Shown piece by piece: positions 23,705-30,367 of a DNA stretch of 33,314 nt (positions within the stretch are counted from its first letter, which is position 1; each line of letters starts with the position of its first letter). Location: IMG/VR virus record IMGVR_UViG_3300014501_000051, positions 1 to 33,314 of that record. One strand, given 5' to 3'. This DNA is from a virus. Under the pieces are notes generated by a model. That model was not told where the DNA came from and did not search any database. It saw only the letters and a list, made by a program, of their open reading frames with translations. A program made the position numbers and the translations under genes.

Positions 23705-24307
23705 TTATCCTATGTATTTCGCCGCCACTTCCACAATGTCTCCCAGATAGCTCTTGGCCGTCACGAGCCTTTCAACGGGCATCTTGGCGGGATCGAGATT
23801 CTCCAAGAACCGGATTATCGTTCCAAACGCATCAAGTAGAGTTAACCACTCAATATCTACGAAATGTTCAACTTTTTGGAGCGGGGGCCTAATCGAATCT
23901 GTGATATAGTCCTTCATTTCCTTCACGGATAAATTCTCCCTTTCTGCTTCTCCTAGGAATTTCAGGGCCAGGTTAACGTCTCGCTTGCAGAGCCCAATTG
24001 CTTCCTTGTGGTGTGAATAGCTGACGTTCTTTCTAAGTGAAGGCGGAAAATGTCGGCACACCTTCTTGGCATGATATAGTGTCTCCGGCTTGTAGTGCGT
24101 ACCCGCCAGGGCCTTCGCATATGCCTCGCTCTTTCTTAACTCCGTGAAATTCAGAAAGTCACCCAACAACCACAAGATTGAAGATTCTACTGTTTTCAAA
24201 GAAGTGAATACCTCGGCCAATTCCTCATCCGAGATTTCCTCCTTGAGTATCAAATAGTTCTTTCCAATCTCTAAATGCTCTGGGTCTATTGTTATTAGTT
24301 CATTCAT
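23705..24307 (-). CDS. Conserved phage early protein with helical DNA-binding-like domain
   Basis: A 200-residue protein. The ATG at 24307 is preferred: AAGGAA precedes it and it clears the upstream stop at 24336. The core reads ILWLLGDFLNFTELRKSEAY, then PETLYHAKKVCRHFPPSLR, VSYSHHKEAIGLC and ENLSVKEMKDYI. This order (LGD..., YAKAL.GTHY, SYSHH.E...) recurs in uncharacterised phage and actinobacterial proteins I have seen, and it looks like two helix-turn-helix units. It is probably a regulator or replication/partition accessory. It is the last gene of an early operon of four. Confidence 0.62.
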   Translation of the reverse strand: MNELITIDPEHLEIGKNYLILKEEISDEELAEVFTSLKTVESSILWLLGDFLNFTELRKSEAYAKALAGTHYKPETLYHAKKVCRHFPPSLRKNVSYSHHKEAIGLCKRDVNLALKFLGEAERENLSVKEMKDYITDSIRPPLQKVEHFVDIEWLTLLDAFGTIIRFLENLDPAKMPVERLVTAKSYLGDIVEVAAKYIG

Positions 24308-24335
24308 GTTTTCATTCCTTACTTTGAAGTCAGGT

Positions 24336-24839
24336 TTACAGATCATATTTTCGTTGATTGCCACGTCGATACTTGTCCTTCGCCTCTTCTGATTTGCACG
24401 CACGAGGGTTTTTAAGGTTTAGCTCTTTGATAACTTTCTGTACTCGGGCCGAGAAAACTTGCCGGGATACCCCACATAACTCTTCCGCGATATATCTATG
24501 GGACAGCCCTTCTCTGAGACTCGAAAGGTTAGCCGCCTGTATCAAGACCTCGATTTCTAGCTTTGGATTGGTTGAGTTGGCAATCAGGAGCAATATCTTG
24601 ATTAATACCTCGGAGAATATTTTACCTCGCTCCTCTTCCACCTGCTCCTCCAATAAATCCCGCAATATGTCATCAATGGGCTGATTCAGGGACAGGCGTT
24701 CGCGAATAATGTCCTCAAGCGAGTCCAGTTCCGCCGCCATATCCGGGGCCGGGCTCACAATATCAAAAGTTTCACTCTTGCCGTCGTAAACGATTTTTCT
24801 ATTAGTTGGTTCCGCTTTACCGTGTTCTGTGAATTGCAT
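24336..24839 (-). CDS. Early protein with C-terminal helix-turn-helix
   Basis: A 167-residue protein. The start is set at the ATG at 24839 because GGAGGG lies 5 nt before it; an in-frame ATG at 24875 lacks such a site. Residues of about 95 to 145 carry a helix-turn-helix with SSLREGLSHRYIAEELCGVS followed by RQVFSARVQKVIKELNLKN, comparable to region-4-like or MarR-like recognition helices. The N-terminal half is acidic and helical. Function unknown; a regulator of early transcription is plausible. Confidence 0.6.
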   Translation of the reverse strand: MQFTEHGKAEPTNRKIVYDGKSETFDIVSPAPDMAAELDSLEDIIRERLSLNQPIDDILRDLLEEQVEEERGKIFSEVLIKILLLIANSTNPKLEIEVLIQAANLSSLREGLSHRYIAEELCGVSRQVFSARVQKVIKELNLKNPRACKSEEAKDKYRRGNQRKYDL

Positions 24840-24963
24840 GGTGCCCTCCGTCCTCTTCTCCATCATCGCCGCCATTTCGTCTCTTAATAATCGCCATCAA
24901 ACAGCTCAGCTTTCGATTGATCTCAGTCAGCTCCAATATTATGTACAAATCTCCCGCACTCAT
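24817..24963 (-). CDS. Small early protein, 48 residues
   Basis: The reading frame starts with an ATG at 24963, one base after the TAA of the upstream gene, and stops at a TAA at 24819..24817. The product begins MSAGDLYIILELTEINRKLS and ends in a Gly/Asp/His-rich tail. The first 30 residues form a plausible amphipathic helix. It overlaps the 5' end of the next gene by 23 nt in another frame. Tight packing in a chain of small genes supports expression, but there is no independent ribosome-binding site. Confidence 0.4.
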   Translation of the reverse strand: MSAGDLYIILELTEINRKLSCLMAIIKRRNGGDDGEEDGGHHAIHRTR

Positions 24964-24964
24964 T

Positions 24965-25243
24965 TTATTCAGAATCCAGGTACATTTTAATCCGCTTCCC
25001 TATACTTGCATCGCGCCATTCGGGGTTTTCGCCTAACTTCCGATTTCTTTTAATAATGGATCGCAAGTAATCTATGGTCCAGTCACCGGGTAAATCATGT
25101 AGAACGTTGAAATCTTTGTCTGCACACCTTACGTTAGCGATGAAACCGTCCACCATCCAATCCGGGGGATTACCGCCGTCAAACGCTTCGTCCCAAATTT
25201 TCTGTTTTTCCTTCTTCGTCAGATTTTTCATTCTCATTGCCAC
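24965..25243 (-). CDS. Small hypothetical early protein
   Basis: A 92-residue protein starting at a GTG (25243), selected because GGAGGT lies about 5 nt before it; ATG codons two and four residues downstream are alternatives. It is charged and soluble with Trp-rich positions (IWDEAFDGGNPPDWMVDGF, GDWTIDYLRSII). The motif is not recognised. It is the first gene of the four-gene early operon that ends at 23705. Confidence 0.6.
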   Translation of the reverse strand: MAMRMKNLTKKEKQKIWDEAFDGGNPPDWMVDGFIANVRCADKDFNVLHDLPGDWTIDYLRSIIKRNRKLGENPEWRDASIGKRIKMYLDSE

Positions 25244-25332
25244 GCTTACCTCCGTTGTTAATTGTCCTTCATAGATTACTTACACTTAGAAAGTGCGAAA
25301 ATGAAGTTTCTAACGAGAATAGTTCATTTATT

Positions 25333-25917
25333 CTAAGCCTTAGTCCAACCCTTGTATGCGGACCGCTTACCATTCAGGACTTGGCACATGTTCCCATTGT
25401 TCAAGCCATTTTCCTTGCAGAATGCCGATAAGTCCTTTCCCTCAACAAGCTCCCCATCTGGGTTGTATAATTTGAAGGGTTTTTTGTGGGATGCGGACAT
25501 TTTGAACCTTGTGCTTTCAGTGAATGGCTTCCTTTTACGCCCCTTCTTCGCCCTAGACATTTTCGCCCTCGTTTCCGCAGTTGGCGAGCCACCGCTACCA
25601 CCGGGCTTTAAGTTATAACCGTTTGGAGCGAGTGTATTAATATCTTTGATATAATGTATCTCCTTTTCGTCCAATTCGACCCTTTCGCACACTTCCAGGC
25701 GAATGAATGTAAACTGATCCCCTCCGTAAAAATTCCACGCATTTTGTAAATATGAGTTAGGATGCGTGCCCTTTTCGAGTTGGTATAGGTGCTGGTTCCA
25801 CCTCGCGCCCAGATTCACGGATTGCCCTATATATGCGTGTTCTCCGTTATAGCCGCCAAGATATAGGCCGGAAATGGCGTAGATGCCACAAACCTGCTGT
25901 TGATATGGATTATACAT
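25333..25917 (-). CDS. GIY-YIG homing endonuclease (2)
   Basis: A 194-residue protein with a well-kept GIY-YIG nuclease domain: CGIYAISGLYLGGYNGEHAYIGQS (GIY at about 11 to 13, YIG at about 29 to 31), the Arg in NLGARWNQH, and Glu in ELDEKEIHYIK. The middle is NUMOD3-like, with Lys-rich residues (TRAKMSRAKKGRKRKPF). The C-terminal module (FCKENGLNNGNMCQVLNGKR, ending YKGW) is shared with the endonuclease at 9675..10373. It lies next to a deleted methyltransferase gene and an early operon. AAGG precedes the ATG. Confidence 0.88.
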   Translation of the reverse strand: MYNPYQQQVCGIYAISGLYLGGYNGEHAYIGQSVNLGARWNQHLYQLEKGTHPNSYLQNAWNFYGGDQFTFIRLEVCERVELDEKEIHYIKDINTLAPNGYNLKPGGSGGSPTAETRAKMSRAKKGRKRKPFTESTRFKMSASHKKPFKLYNPDGELVEGKDLSAFCKENGLNNGNMCQVLNGKRSAYKGWTKA

Positions 25918-26061
25918 TATATCTTACCTTTACACTTTTTTCCCGCGAAAGTGAAATTGCCGCCAAAATAAATTGCTTTTTCTTTTCGCTCCTTCGCAGA
26001 CGGATTCTAACCAAGGCAAATTTACCGCCGCAAGCTCTCCATAATTCCCGCCATGCCGTTT

Positions 26062-26317
26062 TTATTCCTCGTCCGGGTGAAGAGAAGCCCCCAGCCGTGC
26101 GTTGGTCATCTCGAAATATTCACGGGAGGAGTCAAAGCCGATGAAAAACCTGCCAGTATTTCGACACGCAACCGCCGTGGTTCCGCTCCCGATGCAATTA
26201 TCTAGGACCAGCTCTCCCTCGTTACTATAGGTCTTAATCAGGTATCAATAGTCCCATTATCAATCTCCCGCATGCCTTCCAGGCAATCTTGGTTGTATAT
26301 CGTATCTACGGGCAGCA
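26062..26317 (-). pseudogene. DNA methyltransferase remnant with internal deletion
   Basis: The 5' part, from a GTG at 26317, reads VDTIYNQDCLEGMREIDN and GTID: the usual N-terminus of an adenine- or cytosine-N4 DNA methyltransferase just before the catalytic (D/N)PP(Y/F) motif. It then stops (TGA). Twelve bases on, another frame reads YLIKTYSNEGELVLDNCIGS, then GTTAVACRNTGRFFIGFD and a C-terminal end, which is the AdoMet-binding motif I and beyond. About 150 residues including motif IV are missing between these parts. The enzyme cannot be active. TTGACA lies 16 nt before the GTG (26339..26334). Confidence 0.82.
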
Positions 26318-26436
26318 CTGGTTAGCCGCCCGTTGTCAAGGGACTAGATTAATCCACGCTGAAAACTAAATGATTTTGGGAAAAGTGTAGAGATTGGGGA
26401 CGGAGCAAACACCAAAAGAAAGCCAAGGAGAAAAAT
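26318..26436. other. Short intergenic region before the CA-repeat gene
   Basis: It carries the leader motif of the methyltransferase remnant (TTGACA, minus strand, 26339..26334) and, on the plus strand, a clear ribosome-binding site AAGGAG (26425..26430). I see no confident promoter in either direction. Confidence 0.4.
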
Positions 26437-26740
26437 ATGGAAAGCGTAGCAAATACCACACAAGCACACACACACACCGGAAAATGCGGATGATAGGTTA
26501 TATGAACAACTAATAGAGGCCGCGCAATTCTTAAAGAGGGCGCGGGAGGGCGTGTATGCGCTCTTTTATGCGGAAGAGGAGAAATATGCGGCCTACACGA
26601 AGCGGGAGAGGAATACTAAATATGGGCGCGAGCAAGGGGAAAAGGTGGAGGAACTTGATGCCCTCTTTAATGACCTAACTTTAGGGATGGGCAGGATTTA
26701 CGAGGCATTGGAGGAAAGATGGGGCATTGAGATGGAGTAG
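26437..26740 (+). pseudogene. Early gene frame-broken at a (CA)6 repeat
   Basis: AAGGAG (26425..26430) followed after 6 nt by an ATG makes a very good start, but the frame ends after 18 codons at TGA 26491..26493. At 26465..26476 lies (CA)6; one additional CA unit would place the ATG in frame with a long frame that continues to TAG at 26738..26740. The joined product would have about 101 residues, with an N-terminal MESVANTTQAHTHT, then ENADDRLYEQLIEAAQFLKR and a Glu/Lys-rich helical C-terminus. A GTG at 26552 could start the last 62 residues alone. Function unknown. Confidence 0.5.
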
Positions 26741-26937
26741 TATTAGGGTTTTGTTCCGCTTGCCGGAACATAAGTGGAGATTGGTATTTGAAGCGGGGGG
26801 ATTGTAGAAAGTATCTCAGGGGGCACGCCCGAGGGCCAGTAAAATGGAGGATGCCTGAATGCATTAGTAAGTTTTGGTGTATTCCATGCCATGAATAGGG
26901 CGCGGCCTGTCAATTAGGGGAACAAAACCCTAAACTA
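26739..26937. repeat. 199-bp unit bounded by inverted repeats
   Basis: TTAGGGTTTTGTTCC at 26743..26757 and its exact complement GGAACAAAACCCTAA at 26919..26933 enclose 161 bp. With one gap the match extends to TAGT at the outer ends. Inside lies a 49-codon minus-strand ORF and a TTGACA leader motif. The stem, if formed in RNA or single-stranded DNA, would be 15 perfect pairs. No target-site duplication is visible beside it. It could be a small cassette, a MITE-like element or a structured regulatory region upstream of the polymerase-like gene. Confidence 0.75.
26743..26892 (-). CDS. Small proline-rich ORF inside the inverted-repeat unit
   Basis: An ATG at 26892 opens 49 codons, with a product starting MAWNTPKLTNAFRHPPFYWP and ending YVPASGTKP, rich in Pro. 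The TAA falls at the outer end of the left inverted repeat, so the last codons are repeat sequence. TTGACA (26913..26908) lies 15 nt before the ATG, exactly as for many late genes of this phage. No other ribosome-binding site is seen. The motif match makes expression plausible, but length and composition leave real doubt. Confidence 0.4.
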   Translation of the reverse strand: MAWNTPKLTNAFRHPPFYWPSGVPPEILSTIPPLQIPISTYVPASGTKP

Positions 26938-27182
26938 CCCATATGCCAATGGGTTTTCCGGGGCCGCAGCTAAATTCTCCTTTAATCTGAATATTTAGGA
27001 AATAAATCAGTGATAGGGTCAAGAAATCCGCGCCCAGTACGGGTTTTAGGAAAAGAAAGGACAATGAATAGGTACAATAAGGTTAATATATATAACAATC
27101 AATACCCTCCCCCATCCCTATACCCTTTTATATGCTACTTTTTAGCCTGTTTTGGAGAAAAGTGTATAACTTAGAAACAACA
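26938..27182. other. Leader region of polymerase-like gene, possible origin
   Basis: It is AT-rich near 27070..27110 (GGTTAATATATATAAC), with no large gene. An AT-rich segment before a replication gene could be the replication origin. A 36-codon frame runs through 27064..27174. Confidence 0.35.
27064..27174 (+). CDS. Possible leader peptide of the polymerase-like gene
   Basis: An ATG at 27064, closely preceded by AAAGGA, opens 36 codons (MNRYNKVNIYNNQYPPPS and onward) and ends at TAG 27172..27174, eight bases before the next gene's ATG. The hydrophobic, Cys-containing end (FICYFLACFGEK) is unusual. It might couple translation to the polymerase-like gene, which lacks a good ribosome-binding site of its own. 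The call is tentative. Confidence 0.25.
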   Translation: MNRYNKVNIYNNQYPPPSLYPFICYFLACFGEKCIT

Positions 27183-28328
27183 ATGACTTATCAGAAACTT
27201 TACATACCTGAGAACTTAGATATGGCCCTACTTGATGGGATGAGGAAGGAATACAAATATAAAGTCCTCTTTTTTGTATCCAGCATTTACTTTTGCCGTG
27301 TGACTAACAAAAGGAATTGCGGGGAGTTCATACCGCTGTCCCAAGAATTTCTTCACAGATTTATTGACTGCCACTTTGTAAAGCGGGTGCGGGATGACCT
27401 TCTTAGGCTCGGGGTTATTGAGGTCGATTCGTCCGGCAAGCGCGGCACCAAGGGCAACGGCTGTCTTGGTTATAAATTCACGGAGAAATACGCGAACCAG
27501 CATTTTAAGACAGTCACAAACCCCTACCCAAAAAAGAAAGAACCCATTGAAATGAAAAACCCGGCGCACAAATACCTATTAGAGCAACTTAAACAAATAA
27601 CCATCCTGCCGGAAGCGGAGGATGAGATAGAAAACATAATCAACGAAGAACTAGACCTTTATAGGGACGCGGTACACGCTCGCAACTGTGCTTTGATTTC
27701 TACTCACTGGATTCAGGATGCCGACTGGTTTTTTAAAGTGGATAGAAAGACGGGAAGAGTTTTTCATAACGTCTGCAACTTGCATAAACGTGTGCGCCCA
27801 TTTCTCCGGTATAAGGGCATGCCCCTGGTAGAGGTTGATATTTCAAATTGCCAGCCCTTGCTTCTCTACTCGCTTTATCCAGACAAAGGCGCGGATGAGG
27901 CCCGCCGTTACCTTGAGCTAGTTGAAAGCGGAAAGTTCTATGAAGTCTTGCAGGTGCTTTGCGACGCGCCAGACAGGGAGAAATTCAAAAAGCAGTTCTA
28001 CAGCTACCTTTTTAGTCCTAACTACTGGCAAACGAAGGCGGGGGAGGTTTTTAAGAATCATTTTCCAGAGTTAGCGGCGGTAATCTACGAAATGAAAAAG
28101 GATGAATACAACGCCCTCGCCCTCGCCTTACAACAACTTGAGGCGGATTTGGTAATAACCGCCGTGGTCCCCATCCTTGCTCAAAAAGGAATTCCTATTG
28201 TTACCATTCACGATTCCATTGCTACTCTGCCGGAATGTGTTGAGGAGGTTAAAAAAGTCATTCAAACAGAATGTTTTAGGTTATATGGAATTGCACCCAG
28301 CATCAAAGAGAAGGCCGCGCCGAGATAA
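27183..28328 (+). CDS. Short family-A DNA polymerase-like replication protein
   Basis: A 381-residue protein, counted from the ATG at 27183 (an ATG at 27132 would add 17 residues). Residues of about 45 to 105 resemble a winged helix (FIPLSQEFLHRFI ... RDDLLRLGVIEVD). The palm follows: LVEVDISNCQPLLLY (motif A, Asp about 219), REKFKKQFYSYLFS (265 to 278, fits motif B with Lys), QQLEADLVI (317 to 325) and VTIHDSI (motif C, His-Asp at 343 to 344). No 3'-5' exonuclease or 5' nuclease domain fits in this length. It is the only replication-type gene seen and probably initiates or extends phage DNA synthesis. Confidence 0.72.
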   Translation: MTYQKLYIPENLDMALLDGMRKEYKYKVLFFVSSIYFCRVTNKRNCGEFIPLSQEFLHRFIDCHFVKRVRDDLLRLGVIEVDSSGKRGTKGNGCLGYKFTEKYANQHFKTVTNPYPKKKEPIEMKNPAHKYLLEQLKQITILPEAEDEIENIINEELDLYRDAVHARNCALISTHWIQDADWFFKVDRKTGRVFHNVCNLHKRVRPFLRYKGMPLVEVDISNCQPLLLYSLYPDKGADEARRYLELVESGKFYEVLQVLCDAPDREKFKKQFYSYLFSPNYWQTKAGEVFKNHFPELAAVIYEMKKDEYNALALALQQLEADLVITAVVPILAQKGIPIVTIHDSIATLPECVEEVKKVIQTECFRLYGIAPSIKEKAAPR

Positions 28329-28458
28329 AGACGGTCATCCAGAAGCCCAAAACCTCTCCACGCCAATCCTGGAGCGATCACGGGCCATTTCTGGCAGTGC
28401 CATCAATCCGGGATTATCACATTGACGAAGGATGCCAACGGGGGGTAGAGGGGTTGCG

Positions 28459-29634
28459 ATGCGTTCATTTCGAGAAGTGTTTTTGTTCCTATGGACCGTC
28501 CTCTGGAACTGGTCAAACCTTGCGACTGGAGGGGTGATTATGGCTGTCATCTGGTTTTACAACAGTGTTTTGGGACAGCCTATCTCTGGTTTGGAATGGG
28601 CTGGCTTGGCGGCATTATTTTTTCTTACGGCCACATTTTTTGCGTGGAGAGGTGAACATCGGGAAAGAGAGAACGCCAACAAACAACTTACCAACTGCGA
28701 GCCTGATCTCAGAATAAACGTCACCGAGTTCCAAAGCGGGATATTGGAAAACGGAGAGAGGTTTTTGTTTTTGATACTGGAGGTTACTAATTGCGGCGCA
28801 GATAGCATCGCAAAGGGGTGGCCGATGAAAATGAAAACGGAGAATGTTGAACGATCTATGGCCCCGGCAGATGTTCCAATGGGATTTACGGGAACATTCC
28901 AAAATGGCGTTTCGCGTCGATATGAAAGAACGGATGTGCTGTCAGAAAACTCTGCGACTATTATTGCCAAGGGCGGGGTATTGGCGGGTGTATTAACATA
29001 TATGTTACCGGAGGATATATCAGATCGCGAAATAGAGAAAGGTGATGTAGAATTAACGATTGAGTGTTCTGATTTCAAGAACAAGAAATCTTCTTATACA
29101 AATCTCGTAAAACAAATAAAGGAAGATTCCCGAAAAGAAAACTTCCATTCTCATAAAGTAGGACAAACACTAATCAAGCAGCTTTCGTCAACCTCTGACA
29201 CGGTAGCTTTGTCGAGTAATGCCTTTGACAAATGCCCCCTTATTGTCGAGATTGTTAATAATGATGTGGGAACCGGGGTGTGTCCTATAATGGCAAATAT
29301 TATTAACACGGACCTAGATCGTGACATCGCAATACTTTCGATTCGTTTAATAACTATTCGAGATGGCCGCGAGAAGATTTCAGAGCGAAAAGATTACGCT
29401 CCCTTATTGACCCTTGGAAGTACCAAATCCGATACGAAACTCCCCGCAGGAGAGCGATTGGAAATATTGTTTCAATCCTCCGAAATGAAGATTGGGATGG
29501 ATTCTGATTTCTATCTTGTCGAAGTTGAGACAATGGATAAAAGAATCGCCCGAAGTGAGATTGTTCCTATAAGCGTCAAACTTAGGCCGCCCGCTCAACC
29601 AACTCTGCCAACAGTAACTTCGTCGAGTACATAA
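28459..29634 (+). CDS. Membrane-anchored protein, possible lysogenic conversion gene
   Basis: A 391-residue protein. The ATG at 28459 follows GAGGGG at suitable spacing; an ATG at 28432 is in frame but less supported. Two membrane segments at the N-terminus, about 22 to 40 (TGGVIMAVIWFYNSVLG) and 45 to 65 (GLEWAGLAALFFLTATFFAW), are followed by about 320 soluble residues. These are beta-rich with no recognised family, ending in a Pro/Ser/Thr tail. It is transcribed alone between the replication gene and the repressor, the usual place for genes expressed from the prophage; a superinfection-exclusion or defence role is possible. Confidence 0.65.
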   Translation: MRSFREVFLFLWTVLWNWSNLATGGVIMAVIWFYNSVLGQPISGLEWAGLAALFFLTATFFAWRGEHRERENANKQLTNCEPDLRINVTEFQSGILENGERFLFLILEVTNCGADSIAKGWPMKMKTENVERSMAPADVPMGFTGTFQNGVSRRYERTDVLSENSATIIAKGGVLAGVLTYMLPEDISDREIEKGDVELTIECSDFKNKKSSYTNLVKQIKEDSRKENFHSHKVGQTLIKQLSSTSDTVALSSNAFDKCPLIVEIVNNDVGTGVCPIMANIINTDLDRDIAILSIRLITIRDGREKISERKDYAPLLTLGSTKSDTKLPAGERLEILFQSSEMKIGMDSDFYLVEVETMDKRIARSEIVPISVKLRPPAQPTLPTVTSSST

Positions 29635-29635
29635 T

Positions 29636-29651
29636 CCCGGATCAATCCGGG
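29636..29651. terminator. Hairpin between convergent genes
   Basis: CCCGGA and TCCGGG pair over a 4-nt loop between the stop codons of the membrane-protein gene and the repressor gene. No T run follows on either strand, so termination efficiency is unknown. Confidence 0.35.
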
Positions 29652-29860
29652 GAATACAAAAGTAGTTCCCCCGGCTCGCATTCCAACACGATGCAGAGCC
29701 GATTGAGGATTTTAAACGGAATCAGTTCTGTTTTTGCATTCTCCAAGAGATTTAGACGCGGGCGGGACAAGCCGATTGCATTCGCCAATTCAAATTGCGC
29801 CATTCCCCGTTCCTTCCTCACCGCCTTGATGTTGATTATAACCATTGGGGAAGGTAGCAC
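29642..29860 (-). CDS. XRE-family repressor (Cro/C1 type)
   Basis: A 72-residue protein, nearly only a helix-turn-helix domain: INIKAVRKERGMAQFELANA, then IGLSRPRLNLLENAKTE and LNRLCIVLECEPGELLLY, the standard five-helix XRE pattern. Two starts are possible, a GTG at 29860 or an ATG at 29845. The GTG has TTGACG 13 nt upstream (29879..29874), close to the recurrent leader motif. The gene is divergent from the excisionase-like gene and probably controls the lysis-lysogeny choice. It lacks a C-terminal cleavage domain, so induction by RecA-type cleavage is unlikely. Confidence 0.8.
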   Translation of the reverse strand: MLPSPMVIINIKAVRKERGMAQFELANAIGLSRPRLNLLENAKTELIPFKILNRLCIVLECEPGELLLYSPD

Positions 29861-30010
29861 GCTCGCCTTTTCCCGTCAAAGATTTGTTATGGGAAACGGA
29901 ACAGTAGGTAAGCGCCGGGATGATGAACTGTATATCTATCTATATCTATCCATTAAAACAAACTACTAACTATCCCTTGACGCATCTATAATTTTCGTAT
30001 GATTGTATAG
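29861..30010. promoter_or_regulatory. Divergent control region of repressor and excisionase-like genes
   Basis: 150 bp between divergent start codons. On the plus strand TTGACG (29977..29982) and TATGAT (29998..30003) are only 15 bp apart and close to the GTG at 30011; TATAAT is at 29987..29992. A short TATC repeat, TATCTATCTATATCTATC, lies around 29932..29949. No clear palindromic operator was found. Confidence 0.4.
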
Positions 30011-30367
30011 GTGAACAAGAGCCAAGAAAAGCGGGAGGTAACTTTAACGGAAGCAATGGAGGGGTTTGCGGTGCTGCCCACTGTCCTTTCATCCCTCCAA
30101 GAATTACAAAAGCAGATGAATGACATTCAGGCGGACCTTGCCGCGATCCACAAACAGAATGGAGGGGGAGATGCTCCCTTTACTTGGCAGAAAGCGAGGG
30201 GCAAGCAATTCGTCGGCATCAAGGAAGCGGCCTACCTATTGGATGTTTCAGGTAGCACCGTCAGGCGGCTTTTAGACCGTGGGCTTTTAAAATGCAGTAG
30301 TGCCACCCGTCACAAAAAAATAACCGTTGAGTCCTTAGAGGAATACAGCGGCAAGACAATTATTTAA
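30011..30367 (+). CDS. Excisionase-type HTH protein
   Basis: A 118-residue protein starting with GTG and no Shine-Dalgarno sequence. The N-terminus has a helical, probably coiled part (LSSLQELQKQMNDIQADLAA). Residues of about 67 to 113 have a MerR/HTH_17-type helix-turn-helix: FVGIKEAAYLLDVSGSTVRR, LLDRGLLKCSS and a wing (KKITVESLEEY). Such proteins serve as excisionases or DNA-bending regulators. It ends four bases into the convergent integrase gene, and the GGTATAGA arm repeats near both att sites are its possible targets. Confidence 0.75.
   Translation: MNKSQEKREVTLTEAMEGFAVLPTVLSSLQELQKQMNDIQADLAAIHKQNGGGDAPFTWQKARGKQFVGIKEAAYLLDVSGSTVRRLLDRGLLKCSSATRHKKITVESLEEYSGKTII

Noticed and set aside
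26739-26937. Retron msr/msd interpretation of the inverted-repeat unit
   Set aside because: The downstream polymerase-like protein has family-A type motifs (TIHDSI) and not the reverse-transcriptase YXDD motif; no priming guanosine arrangement was identified.
29932-29949. TATC-type short tandem repeat as phase-variation tract
   Set aside because: It lies outside any reading frame and is short and imperfect; no promoter spacing clearly depends on it.
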